Positions 1 through 11,388 of a stretch of 64,000 nucleotides of DNA are shown here, piece after piece. A program made the translations under genes and the position numbers. The notes under the pieces were generated by a model that saw nothing but the letters and a program-made list of their open reading frames with translations, ran no database searches and was not told the origin of the DNA. The first letter of the stretch is position 1, and every line of letters starts with the position of its first letter. The DNA lies in assembly GCA_942486035.1 (NCBI GenBank), contig CALNXK010000302.1, positions 172,501 through 236,500 on the forward strand. The letters run 5' to 3'. Source of the DNA: Porites lobata (Eukaryota > Cnidaria > Anthozoa > Scleractinia > Poritidae).

Positions 1-90
1 TTTGATGTTGTCACTGTCATTGTCGTTGTGGTTGTTTAAGCTCCCTATAATCCTTGCTGGAACACTAATGATTGATCTCTTTGTGGATAG

Positions 91-2922
91 AATCCCTGTT
101 TGGATGCACGCCATATGAAAATCTGGAACCTCAACAAGAGCTGCCATAAACTTCCATCCTTCCTTGTTGTTGGTCCTCAGAAGACAGGAACAACAGCACT
201 GTACACATTTCTCAAAATGCATCCTGATATTTTGAGCAGTGAGCAAAGTATCAACACTTTTGAGGAGGTACAGTTCTTCAACGGACATAACTACAACAGA
301 GGTGTTGACTGGTGAGTGAAGTATGCTCTTATTTCCTTAGATAAGCATCCATTCTCCAGTTCCTCCTAGGAGTGGTATGCGTGCCCTACTCAGAATTTCG
401 AAACCCTCTGTTTCACATATTGAGGAGGAAGCTCTGTCCCTGTCTGTATTTTCTACTACTGTTAGTTATTGATTTTGTGCTTATCTGTGTTGGCATCAAA
501 GTCTCAATCCATCTGTGTTTTGTTTGTCGCCATTATTTTTATCTGTCTTATGTTGCCTCAAGATAAGGCCATGTCACTTGTCAGAATTTATGCTAACTGG
601 ACCTCATGTTTGAATAATAAGCACTTGCAAATGTACTCTCTCATAAGCTCAACCCCCTCCCTCCTCCCTCTCTGCCAAAAAAAGGAACAGTAATAGGGAA
701 TAGATTAACAGCAACAACAACAATTACAGCAAATAGAAAAAGAAAATGGCAACAAACACAAAACTTAAGTGAATACATGTGATCTATGTTCTTGTAGGTA
801 TATGGATTTCTTTCCTGATGTTACCAACAAGAGCAATACCATCTTGTTTGAGAAGAGCGCAAATTATTTTGACAGCAAAGTAACACCATTGAGGGCTCAT
901 GCTCTGCTGCCAAAAGCTAAGATCATCACTATTTTTTTCAATCCAGTAAAGAGAGCTTACTCTTGGTACCAAGTAAGTTTGCTATGATAGCTGTATAGGG
1001 TATGACGTGTGATGATATAATTCAGTACAAGTTACATCAGAGCTTCTCTTTATCATTATTTTATTTTTCTAGCTTTTGTCAATTGTTGGCATGGTAACTG
1101 TAACAAGCCAGTCAACTATGGGACTATAAAGGACCCCACCCCCATGAGAAATGGACCACACCACCAGGTTCACCTCCCTTAGTGTTTTTTAACAACAGCA
1201 TGGGTTCTTTCATTGGTGTGGCAAAAACTCAGACCCTTAAAATCTGTTGTGAAATAACCCCTTTTCATGCTCAAAGATCAATAACTTGGAAGAATTTAGG
1301 GGGCCACCGATAACAAGTTTGACATGCTGGTCACCACTTGGCCACGCTGGCTACCTAGTGTCAATTTCATGGCAGTTAACTGCAGCTAAGTACTGAATAC
1401 TCAGTTCTGACGGATATATAAATTTAGGGGGGGGGGGATCCAGACCCCTCCTAAATCCTCTCCTCCCCCCTCCCCCCCCACACACACACTCTGGATCTGC
1501 CACTGCCTTCTTCATAATTTACTGCTTCTTAGACCCGTTCCACTATATTTTTGTTTCTTTTAGCACATGAAAAGTCACGGCCTGGCTGCAGCACAAATTC
1601 CATTCTATAAAGTTTTGACAAGTGTAAATACCACAGAGAAAAGGGAAGTCAGAGCTCTTGGTCAAAGATGTTTAACACCTGGATTGTATGCTGAGCATTT
1701 AGAGAGATGGTTGTCGTACTACTCACCTTCCCAGGTAACTATACTGTACCGAATTTTGTTTCTTCACGAAAGTAAGCGAGGCTTCCAAAAGCCTAGTGTG
1801 TACTTAACGATTCTTTAAAACAGAACAGTCAAGCGACAAGCTCATTAGATTTTTCGACTCGACTCTTGATTCTTCAAATTGAGACTCAATTTATTCTCAA
1901 GGCTCGATTCTCTGAAGTTTTGAGATTCGAGAATTGAGTCTTGAGTCAAGAGGAGCGAGAGGCTAGTGAGTGTCGACTTATTACTTTTGAGTGGTATTGT
2001 ACTGCACACGTGTTTAAATCCTTTTACTCCTAACTGAGTGGCCAAAGTAAAAATTGCCCCTAAATTTCAAATTTCCTTTTTAATGTAAAATTGTAAGAAT
2101 TAATGTAGTACTAAGCAAAATTTTTGCAGAAAAGGTTTCCACCATAGGATTTCCTCCACTGATTTGAAAAGTAAGATTGACAGAACTTCTTATAACTTGG
2201 TCCAGGGGTTAAGTGGGCTGAGATTTATAATAAGCTTTCATAATGGACACCTTGCATAAAAGCCATTTACAGTGTGAATTTCATACCAGCTTTTAATTAA
2301 AACAATGACTGTTTTATGTTTTTAGATTCTTATCCTTGATGGTGATAAACTAAGGAATCGTCCTGCAGATGTAATGCTGGAGGTGCAAAGGTTTCTTGGT
2401 GTTAGTGTGTATGATTACAACAAACGACTTAGGTATGTCTGTTAACACTGTTAATAATTATTTTTTAAATTATATTTTCCATTACATTTTAAAGTCCTGC
2501 CTTGTCAAATGGATGTTATTCTTGATCTTCTCCCTACCCCTCCCCCCAAAATCTAGATGTAGGATTAATTATAGCTTGGCTAAAGAGTTGCACTTTTTAT
2601 CCTCCGTTATAAGTGTTACTTTAATGTCAATTGTTTTCTTGTCATATTACTATTATTAGACAAGATATTTCAAATGGGTTTCAAATATTATTTTATTCAC
2701 TGCTCTTTCAGATTTGACAAGCGCAAAGGATTTTATTGCCAGGTGACATCTCATGGTGGCACAAATTGTCTTGGCAAAGGTAAAGGTCGGCACTATGGGC
2801 CCATGGATGCAAAATCTCAGCGTTTCTTAGAAAGTTATTACAAGCAGCCAAACAAAAACCTTGTGGACTTGCTTCAGCAATTAAAAAAACCTCTTCCAGA
2901 GTGGCTAAAACCGAAGAGATAA
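91..2922 (+). CDS. NDST: Heparan sulfate N-deacetylase/N-sulfotransferase, C-terminal sulfotransferase part (5' end outside window)
   Basis: Five coding exons can be joined in frame: 91-311, 798-972, 1564-1734, 2326-2432 and 2712-2922, each with AG/GT borders; together they give 294 residues and a stop. Bases 1-90 are the end of an upstream intron. The reading matches the C-terminal sulfotransferase domain of the bifunctional Golgi enzyme that deacetylates and N-sulfates glucosamine in heparan sulfate. The first exon carries the PAPS-binding loop GPQKTGTTA, whose lysine is the catalytic residue known from the family, followed by STFEE-like and QFF motifs. The second exon carries YMDFFP and the 3'-phosphate-binding region ending in RAYSWYQ. 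The fifth has two cysteines (FYCQ and NCLGKGKGR) in the conserved C-terminal loop. The N-terminal deacetylase half must lie left of the window. The sequence does not tell which vertebrate NDST paralogue is closest, because invertebrates often have one. Confidence 0.93.
1850..1952. repeat. GACTC/TCGAG-rich inverted and direct repeat in NDST intron
   Basis: The words gattcgag, gactcaatt and ttgagtc recur in both orientations over about 100 bases, for example gagactcaattt against aattgagtcttgag. It looks like a small foldback insertion in the intron after the third visible exon. No target duplication was found. Confidence 0.4.
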
Positions 2923-5583
2923 TTAAGTCGATAGCTAGTCAGAATTTTATCTTTTTCTCAATCTCGTAAGAGAAGCAATTTTCAATTTTCTTATGACTGA
3001 AGTTCTTAAATGTTATTTTTAATGATAATGTCAGGAAACTCACAAATAGCAGAGAATGAGAATTTATATGTGTATGATAATAAGTGATCTTTTCTTTACA
3101 AATCGCAAAAGTTTTGAGGCCCACTGATTATTCCTCAGAGCAAATATATACCTACCAAACTTATCTAAACTTTTGAAAACTTACAAAAGAGTAACAAATG
3201 TATGCATTTTATGAGTAACATTAATATTATTACCGGTATCCCATTATACCTGTAACTCTCAAAATCTGACTAGTAAGTCTTCTTTCTGGCTGCTATCATG
3301 TCCTTATACGTTATTTAAGAGAATTGAAAGGTATAATCAAGATAACATCCTCCAGCCGATACATTTGTCAATTCTCGTCACCTCAGTCTGCAGGACAATG
3401 TTTTGATCTTACAAGGAAAAGTTACATGCAGATCACTTCTGAGAGTGCATGTGAAAGGCTTAACTTTTGAAGCTAAACTGATCCAGAAGGAATTTATATT
3501 CAGTTTGTTGGTGGGAAATTTTTTACAGCCATTTAATCCCCTTTAAACCCTAAGAGTGATCAGCATCAAATTTCTCCTTGTAATATCAATGCTTTGAAAA
3601 ACAGAGTGGTCATGAGAATTACGGACATGATCACACAAGACGAATTTGCTTGATATTTTATCAACTTCTCCGCACTACTTCTGTAGAAAATGAATAGGGG
3701 CAACAAATGAGAATTCAAATTTTGATCTTGGGGTTTAATAGGTTAAGGTATGCGAGATATCTATCCCTTTTTTCTTAACATTAGTATATGACTCTATGAT
3801 ATGCATTATAAAATTATAGTACTTGGGAAAAATGACACTTGGTCTGATTAGAGTTGAACATATAAAAATATAATACACTTGATATAAATACCCCTTTATC
3901 ACCTAGCCAGAAGGAAAATGTTTACACTTTTTTTAACTCAAAACAATAAAATAATGTTAGAAATAATGGAATTAAGATTAATATACTTTAAGCAGCTGAA
4001 AATTAAGGTTAAATCTAGCTAAATAAATTCTTCATAATATACATCTTAAGTAAAATTCAAATCAGTATTTTTAAGTGCTGCGATTTTGTTTTGGAGTTTT
4101 TTGCATGACTGTGAGCTTTTGAACGGCTTCAAAAGCTCAGATATGGATCAACTCATTTTTGCACTGATCGATATTTAGATCTGGGGTTAACAGTGGTAAC
4201 TTGCGTGACGGCGATTAATTATAATGATTAATTATAGTAAGCTGTGTGCAAGTTTATAGGAAAATATAATAAGTGAATTTTATGCAAACTGAGCAAAAGA
4301 GGAATTTTCAGGTTGTATTCAATCGTTCACATTCGTTTGTTCACATTAATTTTTACCTGTCAGTCAAAATCTTTCATCAGTATATTTTTTACTTGCCAAG
4401 TTTCAGCTTGTGAGCTGCAACCTTTCTCTTGCCATGATTTGGCAAGTGACTTTCAGTATACTCACAAACTGCCAAAACTGTGTTCAGCCACCTCATTTAG
4501 AATAGTGGAAGATGATGTTTCTCTCAAGAACGAAAATGGCCATTGATATGACCAAAAATATCTATTATTCAAAAAGTTATATTATTATAAATGTGTATGT
4601 GTATACAGCTTCATTCCAGGGTACAGACTATCCAAAAAATTAATAAATAATTAATATATTATTTATTCATGCGTTAACCAACCAACGTTTTGTATTTTTT
4701 CGTACGTGGTATTTTGGCCCATATATTAGACATTAATGTTCGTCATTTTAATGTGGTTTACATTGTTTCAAAACCTTAACCGCTGCATGCAAAACACTGA
4801 AAGTGTATTTGACATGCATTTTTAAACATTTATTTTCTTTTAGTTGCAATTACCATTTTTTTGTCTACAAGTCAGGATTTACTAGACATGTGTCAATAAT
4901 ATTTAGTGACATTGTTTTAAAGTAATGTCAATCCCTTGTAATCTAGCCGTTAACTGTATGAACTTACAATTTTTTGGGAGGTCTTGATTTTTTCATGAAG
5001 CATTCTTGGAAAGTTACTTGTATTTTTGGCCTTGCAAGGGTTACTTTTATTTTTTTACCAGGAGTTAATTTAGAGCAATTGGTGGATTTTTAAGTTAATT
5101 TGGAGGACAAGTAAGATGTTGAGTATGAGAATGTATTAATTTTTTTAATCAGAGTTCATACAGTTTACACTTGTCAGCAAAGAGTGAGTGAGTGTCTGGG
5201 AACACAAATTCATTTCGGTCTAGTCCAAAGTAAAACTCACTGTTAAACAATTTTCACTTCATTTACCATGTTTACATTTTAACGTAGACATGGTTTACAT
5301 TTATGCATTCATAGTTTTACGAAAAAAATTGTACTGTTCTCCTTGAAATGTCTATTGGAGACTGAGGAGGCACATAGTCCTAAATTATGGCCTTCATATA
5401 AACTTCAGTTGATTTTTTCCAATATAGTTATTATGGGTGAAATATTTTTTCAGTTGATGTTGACTACAGTAACAGTAGTTCTACAGTTGGAGATCTACAG
5501 TAGGGGGGATCTCCCCTCCCCTGCCCCCATTATTTTTTCTTTTTACATCAAGATCTGGGCCAGCAGGGCTGAGACACTGAGAT
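2923..5583. other. Intergenic stretch between NDST and the transposon
   Basis: AT-rich. The first part must hold the NDST 3' untranslated region; an aataaa lies near 3946. It contains one TTAA-type MITE copy at 3532-3746. Otherwise I see no exon chain, RNA gene or long repeat. Confidence 0.6.
3532..3746. repeat. MITE, TTTAAACCC... family, copy A
   Basis: It starts with ttaatcccctttaaaccc and ends with ggggtttaataggttaa, which form imperfect terminal inverted repeats. A related copy with the same ends and the internal words gatc and ttctc lies at 59241-59460 inside TXNDC15. The ends suggest an element that targets TTAA; this is an inference. Confidence 0.6.
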
Positions 5584-5660
5584 AGCTCACTTTGGAAAAG
5601 AGTGATAGCCTGGGAACGAAGTCGCGCCGCAAGCACTTATGGGATTATTTGGGGGGACGC
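5584..5660 (+). repeat. Left 77-bp terminal inverted repeat of the ISL2EU-like element
   Basis: Read base by base, it matches the reverse complement of 10018-10094 without a mismatch, up to the run of six G and ACGC. The match stops at 5661. Confidence 0.95.
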
Positions 5661-5673
5661 GGTAAAAACAAAC

Positions 5674-7813
5674 ATGGAGGAATTGAGTGCGGAATGTGAT
5701 TGTAGTGATGACAGCAAGATTTTAACGGAAGTAGATAGTAATAAGATCAAAGTTATCGAAACTAGAAAATCAGAAAGCACATATCTAAGAGAAGAAGATG
5801 TACCTGGAGCAATTTTACCTCGAAAAATACCAGAAGAATGTACCGTAAAACAGCTGCAGCGATGGCTCCTTTGCCGTGGAGCTAAAACAACTGGGAAGAA
5901 AATGCAGCTTGTTCAAAGGTAGGAGAACTTAAGGGCCATTTGAAAACTTCTTATTACTGCCCCTGTTCTTTTCGTTCGTTATTAAGCCATGATATTCCAA
6001 GAATATCGCCTGTACCTACTTTGGTATTTTTTTTTTTCGTTTTAGAGTAAAGGACTATATTGCTGGTGGACTAAGCTCTAAGATTAAGGACCCTGATGGT
6101 GGAATTCATTTAGCGAAAGCTAAAGCTAGCCTGGGACTCATGGAGGAAATTAACGCCAAGAAACTCAAAGAAAACTTTCCAGTAGATGGCTTTACAGAAG
6201 ATTTAAATATTCTACCTGCCATATCATTTGGTACAATATGGAGGTATATGATTGAAGAAAGTGATGCTAAGAAGCAATTATCCACTGCTAAACCTCTCGT
6301 CAAGGGATACAACTTTTTAAATCTGGCCATGTCCTTAGCATTAAATGCAGGAGTCTGACGGAAAATTTTACATAAAAAGTCAAGTTCTTCCATCAATGAA
6401 AAAGACTGTTTTGTATAATTGCTATATTGTTTTGAACAAATGTGGCAAGGTGATGACAGCTTATGATGGTTGCCCAGCTGGAATAGATGGCAGATGTAAC
6501 CATGTAACTTCAACACTGTTTGCACTGGAAGAGTTCTTCAAACAAAGTAAAGCACCTGTGAATCCTTCCTTAACACCTGCAATATCATGCACTTCAAAGC
6601 CATGTGTATGGAATGTCCCAAGAAAAAGGAAAGTTGACAACCTGCCAATTTCACAGGCCAAATTTAGAAAGCATCAGCATGGAAAACCTCACAAAAGTGA
6701 GGATAAAGCTCTACCATCAACAAGGGATGTCAGGGCACCACACCAGCAGAACCCAAGTCTAAACACTGATGCTAGCAATTTGTTACATCATGTCAAGGAA
6801 ATTGAGAAAAAGACAGGCAAAAAGATGGCACTGAGTCTAATTCTACCACAGAAAACTTTGGAGGAGAATAAAGAAAGGATTTCAGTTGAACATAATTATT
6901 GCACACCTCTGACTCCCATTGAACCTGTTGAAACAGAAGGAAACATTTGTACAGTGTCAACTGAACTGTTATCACCAGTGAAGTGCCATCCAGTGAGTTT
7001 GGAAGAAATAAAGGAAAGATGCATAAAACTTAAGAAAAGGCTTTTTGTCGATGAAAAGGATGTTGATCGAATTGAAAAAGAGACAGTGGGTCAATCAGCA
7101 AATGAAAACTGGAATCTGCATCGAAAAAAATAAGAATAACTGCGTCAAAATGCCATCGAATTGCCACTTTGCAAGCAACTACCTCCCCAACAAAGGCCAT
7201 TGAAGAGGTCTTACATTACAAGCAGATACCTCAAACAAGGGCAATGAAAGAGGGTTTGTCAAGGGAAGGTGCTGTTATTGCTGAATACATCAAATCAAAG
7301 AAACTGGACAATCAAAATGTAATAGTGCAACCATGTGGACTTTTCATCAGCAAATCTCATAATTACCTCGCCGCATCTCCAGATGGCTTAGTATACAATG
7401 CTGACTCCACTGAGCTAAATTCAAGTGGACTTGTTGAAATAAAAATTGTCTTCCTAAAGGAGAATGAGACTTTGTACCAAGCACTTGTCAGAAAAAGAAT
7501 CTTTCTTCCTGGTTCAACGGATGGACACCTGGTCATCAACCAAAAACACAAGTATCACTATCAAGTGCAGCAACAGATGTTTGTTGCACAGAAATCATGG
7601 GTTGATCTGGTGGTAAAGGGAGTTAAAGATCTTCCAGACAGATCAATTGTAGACACTGATGGTGTTTTCATTTCAACAGTCAACTTTAATCGTGAATTCT
7701 GGACCTCAGTACTTCCAAAACTTGAGGCATTTTATAATGAGCACATTCTTGTAGAACTTGCTTATCCGCGTGTTAAATTTGGTCTTTCAAGATTAGACTT
7801 GAGAGGCTGTTGA
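5674..7813 (+). pseudogene. SAP-SWIM-YqaJ nuclease gene of the transposon, reading frame broken three times
   Basis: The start codon at 5674 lies 13 bases inside the left inverted repeat. Exon 1 is 5674-5918, then a 127-base intron with a long T tract, then exon 2 from 6046. Residues about 57-88 form a SAP-like DNA-binding helix pair that spans the splice (LQRWLLCRGAK, GKKMQLVQR). A SWIM zinc finger follows at 6471-6503 (CPAGIDGRCNH). From about 7133 comes a YqaJ-type exonuclease domain with RITASKCHR, ASPDG and VEIK, whose acidic residues and lysine match the family's metal-dependent PD-(D/E)XK core. The frame shifts near 6314-6318 (run of five T), near 6343-6350, and at 7124-7130 (run of seven A). 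Each is explained by one missing base. The intact domains and purely single-base breaks suggest either very young decay or assembly errors in homopolymers. In related elements the protein is thought to assist transposition. Confidence 0.8.
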
Positions 7814-8532
7814 TGACATACATAATACTAATTTGCTAATCTTGTACGTTATTGAAGTTGCTTCAGGAACATTGTCACTTGTAACAATATAGGCAATTGT
7901 AACAGACCTTTTCCGGCATTTGGGTATTGTATTTTGGTCTGTCCCAGCCTCAACAAGAAGCAATTGCTATTAATCATGGGTACAAATTCAGAAAATGTCT
8001 CTAAGAAAATGCCTCTAAGGTACATTAATCTAAAATGATATTCCAAACCCATTGTTTACTTTAATGAAATCTTTACTGTGGATGGCTTATTTAAAAGTGA
8101 AGGAATTCAAATATCCAGGACATAGTAACGATCAAAGTGTAAAGGAACAGTCTTTCATATTATTGGAGTTGAGAAAAATTTAGAGAGGTTATCATTCAAT
8201 AAAATTCCAGTATCCACTTTGAAAAAATTATGTTTTTATCAAATCCATTTTGAGATCACTGGTTATCCTTGAAATCTGTTGGCTCTAAGCAGTGTGATTT
8301 ATTCCTGAATCGCACTATTTTTGCTGTAAATCACTTCTTTTTCTCAGCTAATGAGAATGGGACAGTAAAATAAAACAATAAGATTTCCAGGTTAAAGTAT
8401 CTAATTCAATTTCAGTAAAATGAAAGACTAAAAAGCCATTTTGTGGCAAATTTTCCAACTATTATTGCCAAAACTTTGTTGTTTGTTTTTTCAAACAATC
8501 GACGAATTTAAAAAGTGAAATATCATTGCAAT
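7814..8532. other. Spacer between the two convergent transposon genes
   Basis: AT-rich; no open frame with recognisable similarity. It must hold the 3' ends of both transposon transcripts. aataaa-type words occur on the plus strand near 8200. Confidence 0.5.
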
Positions 8533-9996
8533 TTAATCAATGAGAGGTGGCAAAAAGTTTGTAAGTGCCCCTATGATTATAAACATGTCACTAGCAATAG
8601 GGGCCAATGTTATGGGAATCCTGCTGTCAAAAATATGCCAGTTTTTCATCCTCTCAATGCATCTCTCTACATGTATTCTTAGGCTAGCAACTTTTTTGTT
8701 GTGTGCCATTTCTTCCTCACTGAACTGAGTTTTTCCTTTAAGAAAAGAGGGTATGTTTACAGTTACCCCCTTTGCAGCAAAGTCATCTTGTATGTCAAAT
8801 CCTTTGTCTGCCATGACATCATCCCCATGGTGTAAGTAGTCAATCACATTGGACATTTTGGTGAGCTCCTTGTCACTTATGCTGCCAGTGTATAGCTCGC
8901 TTAAAAATCCCAGGGCTCCAATAGGCGAAAGACCAACAAGTCCTTTCATAGTTGTTGTGCCCTTGTATGAAGAATAACACACTGACTGCATGTCAAGTGA
9001 TGAGGGGCTCTCTGCTCGAATTTCAACAGCATCGATTATTAGAACTGTTCTTGGATAAAGTTCCTTAAAAATTTTTGGCATGTGCTCATGTAAAAGCTCT
9101 CTCCTGGGAAGGCAAATTAAAGGCTCCAGTTCAATCCTCATAAACCGAACCCAAGTGTTAAATACAACAGACACAGTAGTTTCAGAAACATTGAATCTGT
9201 GGGCAAGATCCTTTTGTAACAAGCCAAGCCTAAGTCTCATCAGAGTCAACACAAACTCTTCAAATAATGTAAGTGCTCTAGGTCTACCTAGCTTTTGCTC
9301 GGAGCCAATTCCTTTCTTTTCATAACTGCCATAGTTCAGGTTCTGTGCTTTCTGATTGACCATATCATAAAGAAGCATAAGTGCATCCCAGTGTGGAAGA
9401 CCTGTGTAAAATTCAACATCTTCATCATTGCCCTTAAACTTTGAGATGTCAAATTTCGGATTTTTCACTAAATGTTGAAGTCTCTTTGTCGCGCTCGATA
9501 ACTCGTCTCTCTCCCTTGCTACCTTGTCCTTCTTCTCTATGATTTCTTTAAGTTCCGATTCAATTTGATCCAGTATTTCTACAGTGATTTCAGTTTGCGT
9601 CGCAGCATCGCAGAAAGAAGCTTGAATGGTTTCCTCATGATCAATGTCAAAAAGAGGACCTTGGTCTATTTCGGTAGTAGAAACATCGGCTTTCCTTTTC
9701 TTACCTCCTACGTTTGTAGTCGATTCCGTCCGGGACAAAACCCGCCGCTCTGTTTTCTTTTTACTCCAAGGAAATATCGATGGAAGGTGTTCTCTGCTGA
9801 GCTTTTTACCTCCGGTCCAGTGAGCAGAGCAAACGCGTGTGCTGTCGGACTCTAACTTTAAATTATCGTTCCGAAGTAAACGTATATATTCCCGGCGAAC
9901 ACTTTCTTTTTTGGGTATTCGATAAAACGTCATTCCAGTAGAGTTCCTGAAATTATTGGTGCACAAGGGCACACAACAACTCCTGTGTTTAGGCAT
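8533..9996 (-). CDS. THAP-domain DDE transposase of the ISL2EU-like element
   Basis: An intronless 487-residue frame, intact from the ATG at 9996 to the stop. Residues 1-78 are a THAP zinc finger of C2CH type (C7 or C8, C12, C56, H59, then the typical LPSIFPW). Residues about 138-178 are a charged coiled coil. Residues about 244-290 are a helix-turn-helix (HTH_Tnp_4 type; VSETTVS). Residues about 315-485 are a DDE_Tnp_4 nuclease fold with D322 (IIDAVEI), D397 (MADKGFDI) and E444 (HVERCIERMK) as the likely catalytic triad. The start lies 21 bases inside the right inverted repeat, so the repeat probably holds the promoter. With all three acidic residues present the enzyme could be active. Loose copies of this family are often annotated as uncharacterised THAP proteins. 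Confidence 0.92.
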   Translation of the reverse strand: MPKHRSCCVPLCTNNFRNSTGMTFYRIPKKESVRREYIRLLRNDNLKLESDSTRVCSAHWTGGKKLSREHLPSIFPWSKKKTERRVLSRTESTTNVGGKKRKADVSTTEIDQGPLFDIDHEETIQASFCDAATQTEITVEILDQIESELKEIIEKKDKVARERDELSSATKRLQHLVKNPKFDISKFKGNDEDVEFYTGLPHWDALMLLYDMVNQKAQNLNYGSYEKKGIGSEQKLGRPRALTLFEEFVLTLMRLRLGLLQKDLAHRFNVSETTVSVVFNTWVRFMRIELEPLICLPRRELLHEHMPKIFKELYPRTVLIIDAVEIRAESPSSLDMQSVCYSSYKGTTTMKGLVGLSPIGALGFLSELYTGSISDKELTKMSNVIDYLHHGDDVMADKGFDIQDDFAAKGVTVNIPSFLKGKTQFSEEEMAHNKKVASLRIHVERCIERMKNWHIFDSRIPITLAPIASDMFIIIGALTNFLPPLID

Positions 9997-10017
9997 AATT
10001 TAAGATGGCTGGCTTGA

Positions 10018-10094
10018 GCGTCCCCCCAAATAATCCCATAAGTGCTTGCGGCGCGACTTCGTTCCCAGGCTATCACTCTTTTCCAAAGTGAGCT
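10018..10094 (-). repeat. Right 77-bp terminal inverted repeat of the ISL2EU-like element
   Basis: Perfect reverse complement of 5584-5660. It lies directly upstream of the transposase start at 9996. Confidence 0.95.
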
Positions 10095-10096
10095 AT

Positions 10097-11388
10097 TAGA
10101 CCATGATCAGGCTCACCAGCTTGTGTGTGTTTGGGAAAAATTTTGGGGGCGTAGCAGTCAGTGTGAGACGGCTTCATCAAAGAGAACAATGGGGCAAGAA
10201 AGAGGCATTTCCTCACACCATTCTTTTTACTGGCCTTGCTAGCTGACGCTGGTAGCTCTGTGGCCAAAATTTTCACTGTACTGGCACAAGTAAATCTGAT
10301 CATAGGCTACACTAAGATAAGTCTTGGCCAGAGAGTTGGCCTTGAGTTATAATTGAATGTAAGGCTAGGGTTTATGCTGTTCAATTTTGTATTTTTGATA
10401 TTGCTTATTTTTGCTTATCATTAGGGTATCATACTTTTTGGCTATATATGTAACATATATTGCCTGCAAAATAGCAGGGTGTTGAAGGGGCAGTATCACT
10501 GGAATTCATCCAGATATTGGTGGAACTATTAAGCTAGCATTATGAAAAAAAGGCCCGACTAATGTTTCAACGCAGTAACCTATTCCGGTCCTCAGTAGCC
10601 TGCGGATAGAGCTACCTCTCCTTGCTTCTCCCCATTAGGGATATTCTGGAGTGACAGAAATGCCATACTAATGACTTAAAATCTGTAGAATCTGATCTTT
10701 AAATACAGCCATTTCTGTTGTATTTTGATTCCAGAAATAGCTTTCTTTGTGACACTGCCTCATCAAAATGTATAATTGTCAGATAGTTTATCATTCATGT
10801 GTACCTCTTTCAGACAAGGTGCATGTACTTCAGAAGAACATGCTGTGGGAGAGGACTGTAGGAATAAACAATAATTATTTTGTTAGTTTTCTTTGTAACC
10901 AAGAGAACTATTTTTATAACATCTCAGAGAATAAGAAGATACTGTGTGGTGAAAAAATAAAAGGTGAAGTGTATGTTTGCCATTATCATTGTGTCCTGAT
11001 TAAAAATATTTTTCCGGTCTATAATTTTAATTATTAAATTTGTCAGAATTAATGTCATGAGTCAATTCTTGAGGTGCGTGTATATATGTGGTTGGTGTCC
11101 ACCAGTTGCCTAGCAACAAAGCAATGACAAACAAACTACAACAGTGAATTTAGCGCTTTCCCACGAATCATAAGAATGCAATGAGTATAACAGTAATTTT
11201 TATTTCAAATTACAATTCATGATGGAAGGTATCATTATTACACAGTCATTTGCGAACAAAAATACATTGTTTTTCTTTTCACATTTTTTACTGATCTGAC
11301 TTGCACTGGGATGCTTTCCGTCATATCTCCGTAAAACATTCTTGGCTCCGTTATTGTTGTTGATATAAATAAACAGGAATTTTTACTG
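10097..11388. other. Intergenic stretch between transposon and SRP9
   Basis: No exon chain or RNA gene seen. The right part should hold the SRP9 3' untranslated region; the minus-strand aataaa at about 11198-11203 is a candidate poly(A) signal. Confidence 0.5.

Larger units (their letters stand above)
5584..10094. mobile_element. ISL2EU-like autonomous DNA transposon (THAP transposase plus SWIM/YqaJ protein)
   Basis: The 4511-bp element is bounded by perfect 77-bp inverted repeats that begin AGCTCACTTTGG. An AT dinucleotide flanks each end (5582-5583 and 10095-10096), which fits a 2-bp target duplication; because AT and TA both fit, the exact border is uncertain by one base. Two convergent genes fill it: a minus-strand THAP-HTH-DDE transposase at 8533-9996 and a plus-strand SAP-SWIM-YqaJ gene at 5674-7813. 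The pairing of an IS-like DDE transposase with a YqaJ-type nuclease is what I recall for the eukaryotic ISL2EU (IS4EU) group in Repbase. The identical ends imply a recent insertion. Confidence 0.9.

Noticed and set aside
6106..6525. 139-residue minus-strand frame
   Set aside because: It lies wholly antisense to the SAP-SWIM coding region of the transposon and has no recognisable motif.
10042..10303. Overlapping frames at the right end of the ISL2EU-like element
   Set aside because: They cross the 77-bp inverted repeat and its flank and have no similarity to any protein I know.
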